The position numbers and the translations under genes are program-made. From an uncultured Clostridium sp. (GTDB taxonomy: Bacteria > Bacillota > Clostridia > Lachnospirales > Lachnospiraceae), in NCBI RefSeq assembly GCF_900547735.1, contig NZ_URHZ01000100.1, forward strand, positions 1 to 16,115: a stretch of 16,115 nucleotides of DNA, written 5' to 3'. Every line of letters starts with the position of its first letter. Within the stretch, counting starts at the first letter, position 1. The notes under the pieces are model-generated. The model did no database searches. It saw only the letters and a list, made by a program, of their open reading frames with translations, and was not told where the DNA came from. Shown piece by piece: positions 1 through 6,680 of the stretch.

Positions 1-260
1 GGGGGAATCCGGAGAAAAAAATTCCTGCGGGGACTCGCTCCCGCTTGTGAAGCGCGCAGCGGATGCTAAGCTCGGAAAAAGCGTCCTTGCTAAGCACCGG
101 CGGGCTTCAATGTCTCCCTTCGGAAAGTTTTTCTCCTCCTTCCCCGGGCAGATTGTCGATGGGACTGAAGACTCAGGGAAGGTGGTTGCCCCGTCCGCCG
201 GCTTCAGGGGCTGATTGTCTCTTCCGTCAAGTGCGGGGGAGGGTATTGCCGCGGCCACTA
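1..260 (+). repeat. Structured intergenic repeat, copy A (5' part cut off by window edge)
   Basis: No gene is supported here. The sequence matches the reverse complement of 418-671 along almost its whole length, including GGGGAATCC, TTCCTGCGGGGAC, GCACCGGCGG, GGGACTGAAGAC and a GGGGGAGGGTATTG tail. It can be folded as a rod: 2-7 with 140-145, 11-19 with 128-136 (GGAGAAAAA/TTTTTCTCC), 22-25 with 122-125, 29-34 with 112-117, 48-53 with 104-109 (TGAAGC/GCTTCA), and 60-67 with 93-99. The GACTGAAGACT motif at 163-173 would pair with an AGTCTTCAGTC motif lying upstream of the window. The family is not one I recognise. Pairing was worked out by eye, not by an energy calculation. Confidence 0.75.
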
Positions 261-417
261 TGTGACTGTGATACTTGTAAGTTCTTCGATTTGAGTGTTT
301 CCACCTTGCAATGCGCCTATTGACTAAATTGATCTGAATTTAAAATGGATGCAAATATTTCCGCGTTAATTTCATTCTCAATTTGACAGGAGGCATTCTC
401 CTGCATATGGAAGAACT
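261..417. other. AT-rich spacer between the two convergent repeat copies
   Basis: About 150 bp separate copies A and B, which point toward each other. The start of the spacer (around 276-287) and its end (around 409-417) still share a GTTCTTC-like stretch, so homology may reach slightly further in. The middle is AT-rich; I see no ribosome binding site with a start codon and no clear terminator. Confidence 0.5.
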
Positions 418-757
418 TAGTGGTCGCGACAATACCCTCCCCCCTGAAGGAAGAGAACAAATCAGCCACCGCAGGTGGTCCGGAATGGCGATAACCTTCG
501 CGTCTTCAGTCCCGGCCTATAACCTGCCCGTGGGGAAGTAGGGAGAAAACTTTCCGGAGGGGACATTGGAATCCGCCGGTGCTTGATGAGGTTTTACACG
601 AATCTAGCACCCGCTGCGCATTCCACAAGCGGGAGCGGGTCCCCGCAGGAATTTTTTCTCCCGGATTCCCCACCCGCGACAACCAAAAATCCGGGACTGA
701 AGACTCACAATCCCCTTCTCACCATCCCGAACCCCGACCGTCCCGGCGGCGTTCTCA
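418..757 (-). repeat. Structured intergenic repeat, copy B (apparently complete)
   Basis: Read on the minus strand this is the same element as copy A, extended 5' to a GAGAACGCCGCC block that is shared with copy C. Helices in plus coordinates: 719-733 with 477-491 (15 pairs including G-U), 691-704 with 502-515 (14 perfect pairs, GTCTTCAGTCCCGG/CCGGGACTGAAGAC), 654-671 with 532-549 (6+9 pairs around a 3x3 loop), 648-651 with 552-555, 639-644 with 559-564, 620-625 with 567-572, and 606-613 with 577-583. Several pairs differ from copy A yet still pair. Short open frames inside it are not conserved between copies and lack good ribosome binding sites. It may be a structured RNA or a MITE-like palindromic element; no transposase is nearby. 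Confidence 0.75.
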
Positions 758-831
758 TCCCCCTTGTCTTTTCCCGCAGTCTCTGCTAAGATTATTGGCA
801 GTTTACATCATTTTCACTCTGAAAACTTTTT

Positions 832-862
832 TGAAGTTATTTGGAGAGGCACGTCGTTTATA
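832..862 (+). promoter_or_regulatory. Candidate ECF-type promoter of the sigma factor operon
   Basis: TGAAGT (832-837), 17 bp, then CGTTTA (855-860) resembles the TGAAAC-N16-17-CGTATA promoters used by many Firmicutes ECF sigma factors, which usually activate their own operon. A second TGAAAAC lies at 820-826 but is badly spaced. If this promoter is real, transcription starts near 867, downstream of the TTG at 841, which affects the choice of start codon. Inference from pattern only. Confidence 0.35.
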
Positions 863-1434
863 TAAGTGAGACGGATGAGAAAGGGGGCGATCCTATTAAT
901 GCGGAACAGCAGTTGGAACAATGGATAAACCAATATCAGAATTTAATATATTCAATCTGCTATAAGTTCACAGGCAACTATTTTGATGCCGAGGATCTGG
1001 CCCAGGATACTTTTCTTTCCGCTTATAAAAGCATGGCCTTCTTCGATGGCAGCAACGAGCGGGCCTGGCTTTGCAAAATCGCCACCAACAAAAGCCTCGA
1101 CTATCTGAAACGGGCAGGCAGAAAATCAGTACCTACTGAAGACGTCTATTTTACTGCCATCGCTGCGCCCGATTCTGTGGAAGAGAAATACCTGGAAAAG
1201 GAGGTACGACAGAAGCTCTATGACTGCTGTCTCGCCCTCAAACCTCCTTACCGGGAGGTGGCCCTTGACTATTATTATCATGAGATGGAAATCAGTGAAA
1301 TCGTAGCTAAGACAGGAAAAAACATAAAAACATTGCAGACCCAGATTTACAGGGCGAAGGGGATGCTGAAAAAACTCTATGGAAAGGAGGAACCGGCATA
1401 TGGAAAAACAGCACATCGATCCGAAGCGGTTTAA
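841..1434 (+). CDS. ECF-family RNA polymerase sigma factor
   Basis: Sigma-70 family factor of the extracytoplasmic function type; it directs RNA polymerase to a small regulon, usually including its own operon. Region 2 spans about residues 25-91, with the YFDAEDLAQDTFLSAYK signature and the ATNKSLDYLK stretch. Region 4 spans about 120-180, with PPYREVALDYYYHEMEISEIVAKTG and a helix-turn-helix ending QIYRAKGMLKKLY. Its 3' end overlaps the ribosome binding site and start of the anti-sigma gene, showing translational coupling. The start is uncertain. The longest frame opens with TTG at 841, preceded only by a weak site. The best Shine-Dalgarno (AAAGGGGGCG, 880-889) precedes an ATT at 895 in the same frame, the point at which I recall relatives beginning MNAEQQ. 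Family assignment is firm, start is not. Confidence 0.93.
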   Translation: MERHVVYISETDEKGGDPINAEQQLEQWINQYQNLIYSICYKFTGNYFDAEDLAQDTFLSAYKSMAFFDGSNERAWLCKIATNKSLDYLKRAGRKSVPTEDVYFTAIAAPDSVEEKYLEKEVRQKLYDCCLALKPPYREVALDYYYHEMEISEIVAKTGKNIKTLQTQIYRAKGMLKKLYGKEEPAYGKTAHRSEAV

Positions 1435-1867
1435 GGATAACCTGACACAGGAAGAATGCGCCCACCTTGCATCATGTCCGTTCTGCCGTGAACGGTTTGC
1501 GGATTATATCGAGACGCAGGAACTTATCACCGCGCCCAGACATTTAAAATCCGATACCCTGGAACGGAGCAGGAATCTGGACGTACAGCTTATTGCAGGC
1601 ACGAACCATCTTTCCAAACGGCTGCAGTTGTTCTACTTCAGCCTTAAGGTCGGGGCCGCAGTCCTGTGCGCACTGACCATGCTGACCATCCTCCCCGGAC
1701 TTTCCAGGGAAATAAGCGCAAGGCAGGATGCGGCGGCAAGACAAAGCCATACAAGGTCCGAAAGCCAGTGGTTCTACTATGACACAGTAAATTATTTAAC
1801 GGAACAGTTGGGAAAACTGTCCAATATCAATATGGAGGTATTTAAGAATGACGAAAAAGAAAAGTAA
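1400..1867 (+). CDS. Zinc-type anti-sigma factor, membrane-anchored
   Basis: Likely the cognate anti-sigma factor, holding the upstream ECF factor at the membrane until a signal releases it. The N-terminal part carries an H-x3-C-x2-C motif (His22, Cys26, Cys29, in AHLASCPFC), as in ZAS-type anti-sigma factors. One membrane segment lies at about residues 79-101, followed by a short extracytoplasmic tail. The ATG at 1400 is chosen over one at 1379 because AAGGAGG (1384-1390) sits 9 bases before it; that gives 155 residues. It overlaps the sigma gene by 35 bases and the next gene by 20, so all three are co-transcribed and coupled. The partner relation is inferred from motif and context. Confidence 0.85.
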   Translation: MEKQHIDPKRFKDNLTQEECAHLASCPFCRERFADYIETQELITAPRHLKSDTLERSRNLDVQLIAGTNHLSKRLQLFYFSLKVGAAVLCALTMLTILPGLSREISARQDAAARQSHTRSESQWFYYDTVNYLTEQLGKLSNINMEVFKNDEKEK

Positions 1868-2429
1868 ATTATTGACATTCTGCTGGTCCCTGATTCCCGG
1901 CGCCGGAGAAATGTATCTTGGATTCTTTAAACAGGGGATCAGCCTCATGGCAATCTTTGCGGTATTACTCGGGATATCAGGTTTTTTACAGCTCAGTTTC
2001 CTGACCTTCCTGTCACCGATTGTCTGGTTTTACAGTTTCTTTCACACAAACAACCTGAATTCATTAAGCGATGAGGAATTTTACAGTCTGGAGGATGACT
2101 TTATCATCCACTGGAATGATATCTCCCCCAACCAGGACGCCGTTAAGAAACATTACAAGCTGGTGGCAGGCTGCCTGATTTTCTTTGGAATCAGCATTCT
2201 GTGGAAGCTGTTTTCAAGACTGCTGTTCTGGTACATTATACCGGCCCTCTATCTGACCAACGAGGCGTCGGAACTGATCCGCTTTATTACCAATACCGTA
2301 CCGCAGGGTGTTGTGGCAATCGCCATCATCATCGCAGGCATCTATCTGATTAAAGGAAAACACGACGAACTTAATAAAGATAACCCGGATATCCCGAGTC
2401 CTCCCTATCTGGAGCACAAAGGAAACTAA
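1848..2429 (+). CDS. Multi-pass membrane protein with TM2-like start
   Basis: Integral membrane protein of unknown function, 193 residues. Near the N-terminus it has SLIPGAGEMYLGFFKQG, the proline-glycine turn typical of TM2-like proteins, followed by a hydrophobic hairpin at about residues 30-65. A soluble acidic stretch covers 66-103, and further membrane segments lie at about 105-120, 125-140 and 152-169, ending in a short polar tail. It starts inside the anti-sigma gene after GGAGG (1832-1836). Third genes of this type often follow ECF sigma/anti-sigma pairs in Lachnospiraceae, so a part in sensing or responding to envelope conditions is plausible but not shown. Confidence 0.8.
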   Translation: MTKKKSKLLTFCWSLIPGAGEMYLGFFKQGISLMAIFAVLLGISGFLQLSFLTFLSPIVWFYSFFHTNNLNSLSDEEFYSLEDDFIIHWNDISPNQDAVKKHYKLVAGCLIFFGISILWKLFSRLLFWYIIPALYLTNEASELIRFITNTVPQGVVAIAIIIAGIYLIKGKHDELNKDNPDIPSPPYLEHKGN

Positions 2430-2438
2430 ATGGGATTT

Positions 2439-2475
2439 AAAAAACCGTGAGGCGGAAACTGCCCCACGGTTTTTG
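2439..2475. terminator. Bidirectional Rho-independent terminator
   Basis: AAAACCGTG (2441-2449) pairs with CACGGTTTTT (2465-2474), with GGC/GCC continuing inside around a GGAAACT loop. A-rich sequence on one side and T-rich on the other lets it work in both directions. It separates the convergent sigma operon (+) and HAD phosphatase gene (-). Confidence 0.85.
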
Positions 2476-2512
2476 CTGTTATTCCTCCCCAACACCGGAC
2501 AAGAGAAGTTTA

Positions 2513-3178
2513 TCATGCCTCCCAGACGCGGGACAGAAGGAATGTTTCAAGTTCCTCCACACTTTCTGCCAGATACTTTGCTCCGGCTCCCGTAAGCTCC
2601 TCTGAGGAGCCGTAGCCGTACAGAACTCCGACGCAGTCAATTCCGTTCTCCGCCGCGCCTATGACGTCGTGTTTCCTGTCTCCCACCATGAGCACGGGCG
2701 TTACGGCCGGATCGGCATTCAGGCGCTTTAGTGTATACTCAATGACATCACCCTTTTTCACCCGGGTTTCTTCCATATCGGCGCCTCCCACCAGCTTGAA
2801 AAAAGAAAGCAGGCCGAAATGTTCAAGAATCTGTACCGCAAAAATCTCCGGCTTGGATGTGGCCACGGCCAGGGTGAAGCCTGCATCGTTCAGGTTTCCG
2901 AGCATCGTTTCCATGCCCAGGTACACTTTATTCTCAAACATGCCCTGCTTTGTAAAATATTCATGGAATACGGGGATTGCCTCCCTGGCATCCTTCACGG
3001 TAAAACCGTAGAACTCCACAAAGCTGTCCACCAGAGGAGGGCCGATAAAAGGACACAGGCTGTCCAGATCGTTTTCCTCGATTCCGTATGCATTCAGTGC
3101 ATGCTGAACCGCCTTCGTAATCCCTTCCTTCGGATCCGTCAGCGTTCCGTCCAGATCAAACAGTATGATTTTTTCCAC
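2513..3178 (-). CDS. HAD-superfamily phosphatase (Gph/PpaX-like)
   Basis: Haloacid dehalogenase-type hydrolase that removes phosphate from a small molecule through an aspartyl-phosphate intermediate. Motif I is FDLDGTLTD (Asp8 nucleophile, Asp10), motif II is the Thr/Ser of VATSKPE (about 105-111), motif III is the Lys of VKKGDV, and motif IV is GDRKHD (about 166-171). A helical cap lies between motifs I and II, as in subfamily IA. Length (221 residues) is normal for phosphoglycolate phosphatase or pyrophosphatase relatives; the substrate cannot be read from sequence. The GTG at 3178 is preferred over a GTG at 3196, because GGAGGG (3187-3192) lies at proper spacing upstream of it. It follows pckA after that gene's terminator. 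Confidence 0.88.
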   Translation of the reverse strand: MEKIILFDLDGTLTDPKEGITKAVQHALNAYGIEENDLDSLCPFIGPPLVDSFVEFYGFTVKDAREAIPVFHEYFTKQGMFENKVYLGMETMLGNLNDAGFTLAVATSKPEIFAVQILEHFGLLSFFKLVGGADMEETRVKKGDVIEYTLKRLNADPAVTPVLMVGDRKHDVIGAAENGIDCVGVLYGYGSSEELTGAGAKYLAESVEELETFLLSRVWEA

Positions 3179-3222
3179 TTTTCTTTCCCTCCGCACATTC
3201 CATGTAAAATCCGTCTCTGCAA

Positions 3223-3257
3223 GCAGTGAAAAGCACGCTTCGCGGACTTTTCATTGC
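3223..3257 (-). repeat. Short dispersed hairpin repeat upstream of the HAD gene
   Basis: TGAAAAG (3227-3233) pairs with CTTTTCA (3247-3253), with GC/GC and flanking GCA/TGC contributing. A close relative with the order GAAAAG-acgc-gcgga-CTTTTC lies at 7244-7276, upstream of ybaK. Both sit 5' of a minus-strand gene. It looks like a REP-type intergenic hairpin; function unknown. Confidence 0.55.
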
Positions 3258-3267
3258 CACTCAATAC

Positions 3268-3309
3268 GGAAAGAAAGGCGGTACAGCCCCCGCCGTACCG
3301 TCTTTCCTT
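3268..3309 (-). terminator. Rho-independent terminator of pckA
   Basis: On the minus strand GGAAAG-a-CGGTAC-g-GC pairs with GC-t-GTACCG-c-CTTTC across a short G-rich loop, followed by a T-rich run (TTTCC). It begins about 40 bases after the pckA stop codon. The U-tract is imperfect, so some read-through into the HAD gene is likely. Confidence 0.7.
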
Positions 3310-3347
3310 CATCACGATGCTTCCGCATCCTGTTATTTAAGTTTCTA

Positions 3348-5045
3348 TCAGCCTAATTCATCAACTACTTTCTGAATGGCAGCAAGTGCGTCGTCAGGCA
3401 GCTTGTCATAGCCTTCCTTAGCTACTTCGAATGCCTTGATCTCATTGACACGGTCGTTCATACGTGCCTTTAACTGGCTGACATACTCCGGATCTTCCAT
3501 GTTCGGGATAAATCCTTCCCAATCCAGAATTTCGATATCGGAGAATGGGCCCCATTTGTGGAACTGAGCCGTTTTCTCAACGATTGCTTCGAGAATGCCG
3601 AGGGTATCGGCCGGTTTAACCTTCTTGCCCATGAAGTCACCGGTATTGACGATGTAGCAGTCTACATTCTTTTCTTCTACCAGTTTCTTAAACTTATCGT
3701 AGTCGTTGGACAGAGGATAAGTACGGAATGGGTTGGCATACGGTACTACTACCAGCTTATTCGGATCTACGCCGGGAGCCAGACGCTCAGCGGAGGAACG
3801 TTTGGTCGCCAGGGTTGCGCCCATAACGGATGCCAGGGATGCGCCTTTCAGCTTCACTACCGGCGGGATGGTCGGGTCTTTCATGATCCAGAAGATCGCA
3901 TTGACAGGGGAATCAACCTTGTCTACACGGTTCGGGGACCAGAGTTTGGACTTGATGGCACGTCCATTGCCGTTACGGATGTCTTCCGTCACTAACTGAA
4001 TCTTTCCGTCCTCATCGAGAGTTGCGGAGCAGTTCTGTGCCGTCAGGAGGTACTTGTTGTCCTCACATCCGGTTGGGTAATCGGCTGTCTTATCAAAATA
4101 GGTCGGCTCCAGGGCAACGGATGCGCAGGTATCTGTGTTGATGACGAACGCGTCGTCGTGGAGAACCTTAATCTCGTATTTTCCGCCATGTTTTGCATGG
4201 GTCAGAGTGGATTTACCGGAACCTGACAGGCCGTAAACAGAAGCAACATACTTGCTGCCGTCTGCCAGTGTGTATTCTTTCTGGCCGCCGTGGCAGGATG
4301 CATAACCGTTGCGGTTGGCAATTGCCCATGCCATTGTCAGAGTGCCCTTCTTGTGCTCACCGAAGTATCTCATACCAAGGATACATGCACAGTTCGTCTC
4401 TGTGTTGAAGTAGCACAGAGTCTTCTTCTGCGGATCGGACAGACAGTCTAAGGATACGTTTGGACGGTCGGAACCGTTCCACTGCGGATCGGAGAAGATA
4501 TAGATATCGGCTTCCCTGCCGTCTCCAACCGGTTTGGAATTCTTGTACATTCTTACATATTCGTCGGACATATACTGGAAGTTGAGCATCCAGTTATACA
4601 TGATATTCTCTTCGCCCTCAGGAAGCAGCAGATGTGCCTTAACCATAAATTCAGGATCCAGGCCTACAAATACTTCTGCATGATACATTGTTTTCCAGCG
4701 GGATTCATAAATGGCGTCCATGGCTACGAGATCCAGGGCCGCACAGTCTACACCTGGCTCACCGGCGATACGGCGTGCTGTTGCATAACGTCCGGTAATG
4801 GCTCCATCGTTAAATAACAGTACTTTCGCATCCTTCTCCAGGCCGAACTCCTCACCCCTGTATACCGGCATATCGGTTACAACGGTTCCAGGAGAATTCT
4901 TTGCTAATTCATACGCTTCTTTCAAGGTGTTTACTTTCACCACATTATTTCCGTAGAAAGCTGCTTCAATGATGGATCTTGTCTTAGAAAAGCCCGGCTT
5001 GCCTGCGCCGATCTCACTAATTGGGTAGTACGATTTTGTTGACAT
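3348..5045 (-). CDS. pckA: Phosphoenolpyruvate carboxykinase (ATP)
   Basis: Interconverts oxaloacetate + ATP and phosphoenolpyruvate + CO2 + ADP (EC 4.1.1.49) in the cytoplasm. In fermenting Clostridia it may run either way: gluconeogenic, or fixing CO2 toward succinate. Visible landmarks are the P-loop GLSGSGKST (272-280), RYFGEHKKG (226-234, matching the Lys pair that binds metal and substrate), His252 in the ASCHGG stretch, the second nucleotide/metal motif LHDDAF (295-300), and ATKRSSAERL (412-421). The last two differ from the classic Enterobacteria forms (GDDEHGW and a TERG-type arginine), so this belongs to the divergent clostridial branch. Length 565 residues is slightly above the usual 530-540. 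AAGGAGG lies just before the ATG. Confidence 0.95.
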   Translation of the reverse strand: MSTKSYYPISEIGAGKPGFSKTRSIIEAAFYGNNVVKVNTLKEAYELAKNSPGTVVTDMPVYRGEEFGLEKDAKVLLFNDGAITGRYATARRIAGEPGVDCAALDLVAMDAIYESRWKTMYHAEVFVGLDPEFMVKAHLLLPEGEENIMYNWMLNFQYMSDEYVRMYKNSKPVGDGREADIYIFSDPQWNGSDRPNVSLDCLSDPQKKTLCYFNTETNCACILGMRYFGEHKKGTLTMAWAIANRNGYASCHGGQKEYTLADGSKYVASVYGLSGSGKSTLTHAKHGGKYEIKVLHDDAFVINTDTCASVALEPTYFDKTADYPTGCEDNKYLLTAQNCSATLDEDGKIQLVTEDIRNGNGRAIKSKLWSPNRVDKVDSPVNAIFWIMKDPTIPPVVKLKGASLASVMGATLATKRSSAERLAPGVDPNKLVVVPYANPFRTYPLSNDYDKFKKLVEEKNVDCYIVNTGDFMGKKVKPADTLGILEAIVEKTAQFHKWGPFSDIEILDWEGFIPNMEDPEYVSQLKARMNDRVNEIKAFEVAKEGYDKLPDDALAAIQKVVDELG

Positions 5046-5083
5046 CTTAGTCCTCCTTTATACTGCACCTCAAATTTGCCTCA

Positions 5084-5112
5084 ATTATCTCACTTTGTTA
5101 AACAAAAGTCAA
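5084..5112 (-). promoter_or_regulatory. Sigma-A promoter of pckA with embedded palindrome
   Basis: TTGACT (5107-5112) and GATAAT (5084-5089) are separated by exactly 17 bp, a near-consensus housekeeping promoter. The predicted start lies about 30 bases before the pckA start codon. The spacer contains TTTGTTTAACAAA on the minus strand (5094-5106), a palindrome with 6-bp arms. This is a good position for a repressor operator. It resembles half of a Rex-type TTGTTAA-N4-TTAACAA site but does not fit the full spacing. Confidence 0.75.
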
Positions 5113-5253
5113 TGCCTGGCCTCATAAAATTATTATTAAGGTTATTATAAAATTTTTAGTAAAACGCTCTCTATTTTGCGGTTTATTTTATGTACATTGA
5201 CCAGCCGTTTTTGTCCGGAACCGTCATTAGTTACAAATTCACGGCCAGTTTTC

Positions 5254-5381
5254 CGTAGCATACTGACACCGGATGGTAAAGTTCGTCCTCTGCGGACACC
5301 CTGCTGCCCGAGACAGCGGGAGGCGGTTTCCTCCCAAGCGGACCCGGTAGACAATAGAGAATCCAGGAGCACTTTCCTACG
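5254..5381 (-). ncRNA. Possible structured RNA element between sleB-like gene and pckA
   Basis: Nested complementary segments can be read by eye. CGTAG (5377-5381) pairs with CTACG (5254-5258). ACCGGG (5343-5348) pairs with TCCGGT (5268-5273). Inside lie three consecutive hairpins: GGGAGG/CCTCCC (5330-5335/5318-5323), GCTGTC-tcg-GGCAGC (5303-5317) and GTCC/GGAC (5285-5297). This gives a cloverleaf-like junction. It lies after the hydrolase terminator and before the pckA promoter, so it is probably not a pckA leader unless an upstream promoter exists. I found no promoter for it and it matches no riboswitch or tRNA I know. The strand is uncertain because the hairpins form on either. Confidence 0.35.
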
Positions 5382-5386
5382 ATATG

Positions 5387-5432
5387 AAAAGAGGCGCCGG
5401 AGTCTCCCCTTTACGGGCAGACACAGCACCTC
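5387..5432 (-). terminator. Rho-independent terminator of the SleB-type hydrolase gene
   Basis: GAGGTGCT (5425-5432) pairs with GGCGCCTC (5391-5398) with two G-U pairs, and an inner stem GTCT-CCC/GGG-AGAC extends it. TTTT follows (5387-5390). It sits 26 bases after the hydrolase stop codon. Confidence 0.75.
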
Positions 5433-5457
5433 ATTTGCAATGTAAATCCATTATTCT

Positions 5458-6306
5458 TTATTTAAAAAATTCATGCCTTCCATGCTGCATGACAAAGGAC
5501 AGACGACCATCAAACCATTTCACATTGGATGATTCCGATCCGCCCCGGTTCATAAAGTACAATGCTCCCTGGGAGTAATCTTCTCCTGCCAGCGCGCGAT
5601 CCACGCAGTCTATCGTCTGCTGGGTCACCTTGCAGGTGTTTATGCTTCCGTCTATTACCGGCGAAAACTGGGATCTCTCATACACTACATCAGTTACATT
5701 GTCTGGAAATTCCCCGCTTTTAACCCGGTTTATGATGACATTGGCTACCAGAATTTTACCCTTCTCATCACAGATTCCCGCCTCAGCCTGTACGATCCTC
5801 TGCAAAACTCTGTAATCACCGTCCGAATACCTGATTACAGCCTGTTCGCGTTTTAACCGTGCGCGCTCGACGCGTTCTTTTTCCGCTGCTTCTTCCGCCG
5901 CCTGCTGCGTCTGCATCAGGACTTCTCTTTCAATCTCCTCGATCTCCAGTGCGGACTTGGCCAGTTCATCCTGTATGTTTTTTTCCAGCAGACTTCCTAT
6001 AAGCCGCTGGCCCTGTTCTTTTGAAGCGGTAAGCAGAACTTCCATGTCAGTTCCAAAGCTTGTACTTTCTTCCCCCGACTGCATCATATCCGGCAGTTTT
6101 TCCTCATCCTCACTGTTTTCGTGATAGGCTGCGGCCGCAGTCTTTCCTGCGCCTGCAAAACTGCTCGAACTAAAAGATACCACCGTCACAACTGTCAGTC
6201 CTGTTACCAGCACTGCGGCTGTACGGTACATTTTTTTTGTCACACTAACAACCAACGACTTGACAAAATGATAAGCAGTCTGAAGAAATGAGTAAATGTT
6301 TGGCAT
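5458..6306 (-). CDS. Cell wall hydrolase, SleB/Hydrolase_2 domain, membrane-anchored
   Basis: Likely peptidoglycan lytic enzyme acting outside the membrane. The SleB-type catalytic domain occupies about residues 163-282: VLQRIVQAEAGICDEKGKI with the presumed catalytic Glu175, VANVIINRV, the ERSQFSPV stretch, ALYFMNR and the closing WFDGRLSFVMQHGRHEFF. A hydrophobic segment at about 29-50 is an uncleaved anchor or signal peptide. Residues 100-155 form a charged Glu/Lys/Arg-rich helix, probably coiled coil, holding the enzyme off the membrane. SleB itself breaks spore cortex, but domain relatives such as CwlJ-like and vegetative hydrolases are common in Clostridia, so a spore role is not proven. 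GAGGAG lies five to seven bases before the ATG. It has its own promoter and terminator, so it is monocistronic. Confidence 0.88.
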   Translation of the reverse strand: MPNIYSFLQTAYHFVKSLVVSVTKKMYRTAAVLVTGLTVVTVVSFSSSSFAGAGKTAAAAYHENSEDEEKLPDMMQSGEESTSFGTDMEVLLTASKEQGQRLIGSLLEKNIQDELAKSALEIEEIEREVLMQTQQAAEEAAEKERVERARLKREQAVIRYSDGDYRVLQRIVQAEAGICDEKGKILVANVIINRVKSGEFPDNVTDVVYERSQFSPVIDGSINTCKVTQQTIDCVDRALAGEDYSQGALYFMNRGGSESSNVKWFDGRLSFVMQHGRHEFFK

Positions 6307-6680
6307 ACACTCTCCTCTTTCTTTTAGGCTCTTTTTTGTTCTGCAATGGTTTCAGGGGTACCCTTCCCCACTGCCTGTTTCAAGTGACGGTGGTAATTAT
6401 ATGGGAGTTTCGTAAAAACTGTCAATAACTTTTTAACATTTTTGTGACATCATACAGTGCTGCTTAACTTTTCGTTAACACTTATGTCAAATCTACACAA
6501 TCTTTTCACCGTTTTTTACCATAAAATTTATATATTTTGGCAAAAGCTTTTTTCATAAGCTATAACAGTTATGGCAATTTCTTCCATATGAAAAAAGTGT
6601 CGTTTTATGTCTATTGATTTTTATGTTAACTATTTTCAGACTTTTTGCCTTCCGATCATTGTGATTTTTTGTGCTTTCCG
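6307..6680. other. AT-rich intergenic region upstream of the SleB-type gene
   Basis: 374 bp without a convincing gene; strongly AT-rich compared with its surroundings. Besides the promoter at 6396-6425 it holds several TTAAC/GTTAA motifs, including TTAAC-N5-GTTAA around 6463-6477 and another TTAAC near 6432. These could be regulator sites, but the base composition makes chance occurrence likely. No good terminator for ybaK is visible. Confidence 0.5.
6396..6425 (-). promoter_or_regulatory. Consensus sigma-A promoter of the SleB-type hydrolase gene
   Basis: TTGACA (6420-6425) and TATAAT (6396-6401) are both perfect consensus hexamers with an 18-bp spacer. Transcription would start near 6389, giving an 80-base leader. 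A vegetative sigma-A promoter argues against strictly sporulation-controlled expression. Confidence 0.85.

Noticed and set aside
63..323. Open frame of 86 codons in copy A of the repeat
   Set aside because: No ribosome binding site, composition unlike a protein, and the equivalent frame is not kept in copy B; base changes follow RNA pairing instead.
1..757. Insertion sequence
   Set aside because: There is no transposase or remnant of one, and no target-site duplication could be seen; a MITE-like origin cannot be excluded.
579..869. Open frame of 96 codons running from the repeat into the sigma factor promoter
   Set aside because: Low-complexity Pro/Ser/Arg-rich translation, not conserved between repeat copies, overlaps the sigma gene start.
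5254..5381. Known riboswitch, selenocysteine tRNA, 6S or SRP RNA
   Set aside because: None of the conserved core sequences of these RNAs is present; only the general junction shape is similar.
5145..5429. Minus-strand open frame of 94 codons between the hydrolase gene and pckA
   Set aside because: Starts with GTG inside a terminator stem, has no ribosome binding site, and crosses the hairpins of the possible RNA element.
6463..6490. PhoP- or Rex-type binding site built from TTAAC/GTTAA motifs
   Set aside because: Spacing fits neither consensus and the region is so AT-rich that such matches are expected by chance.
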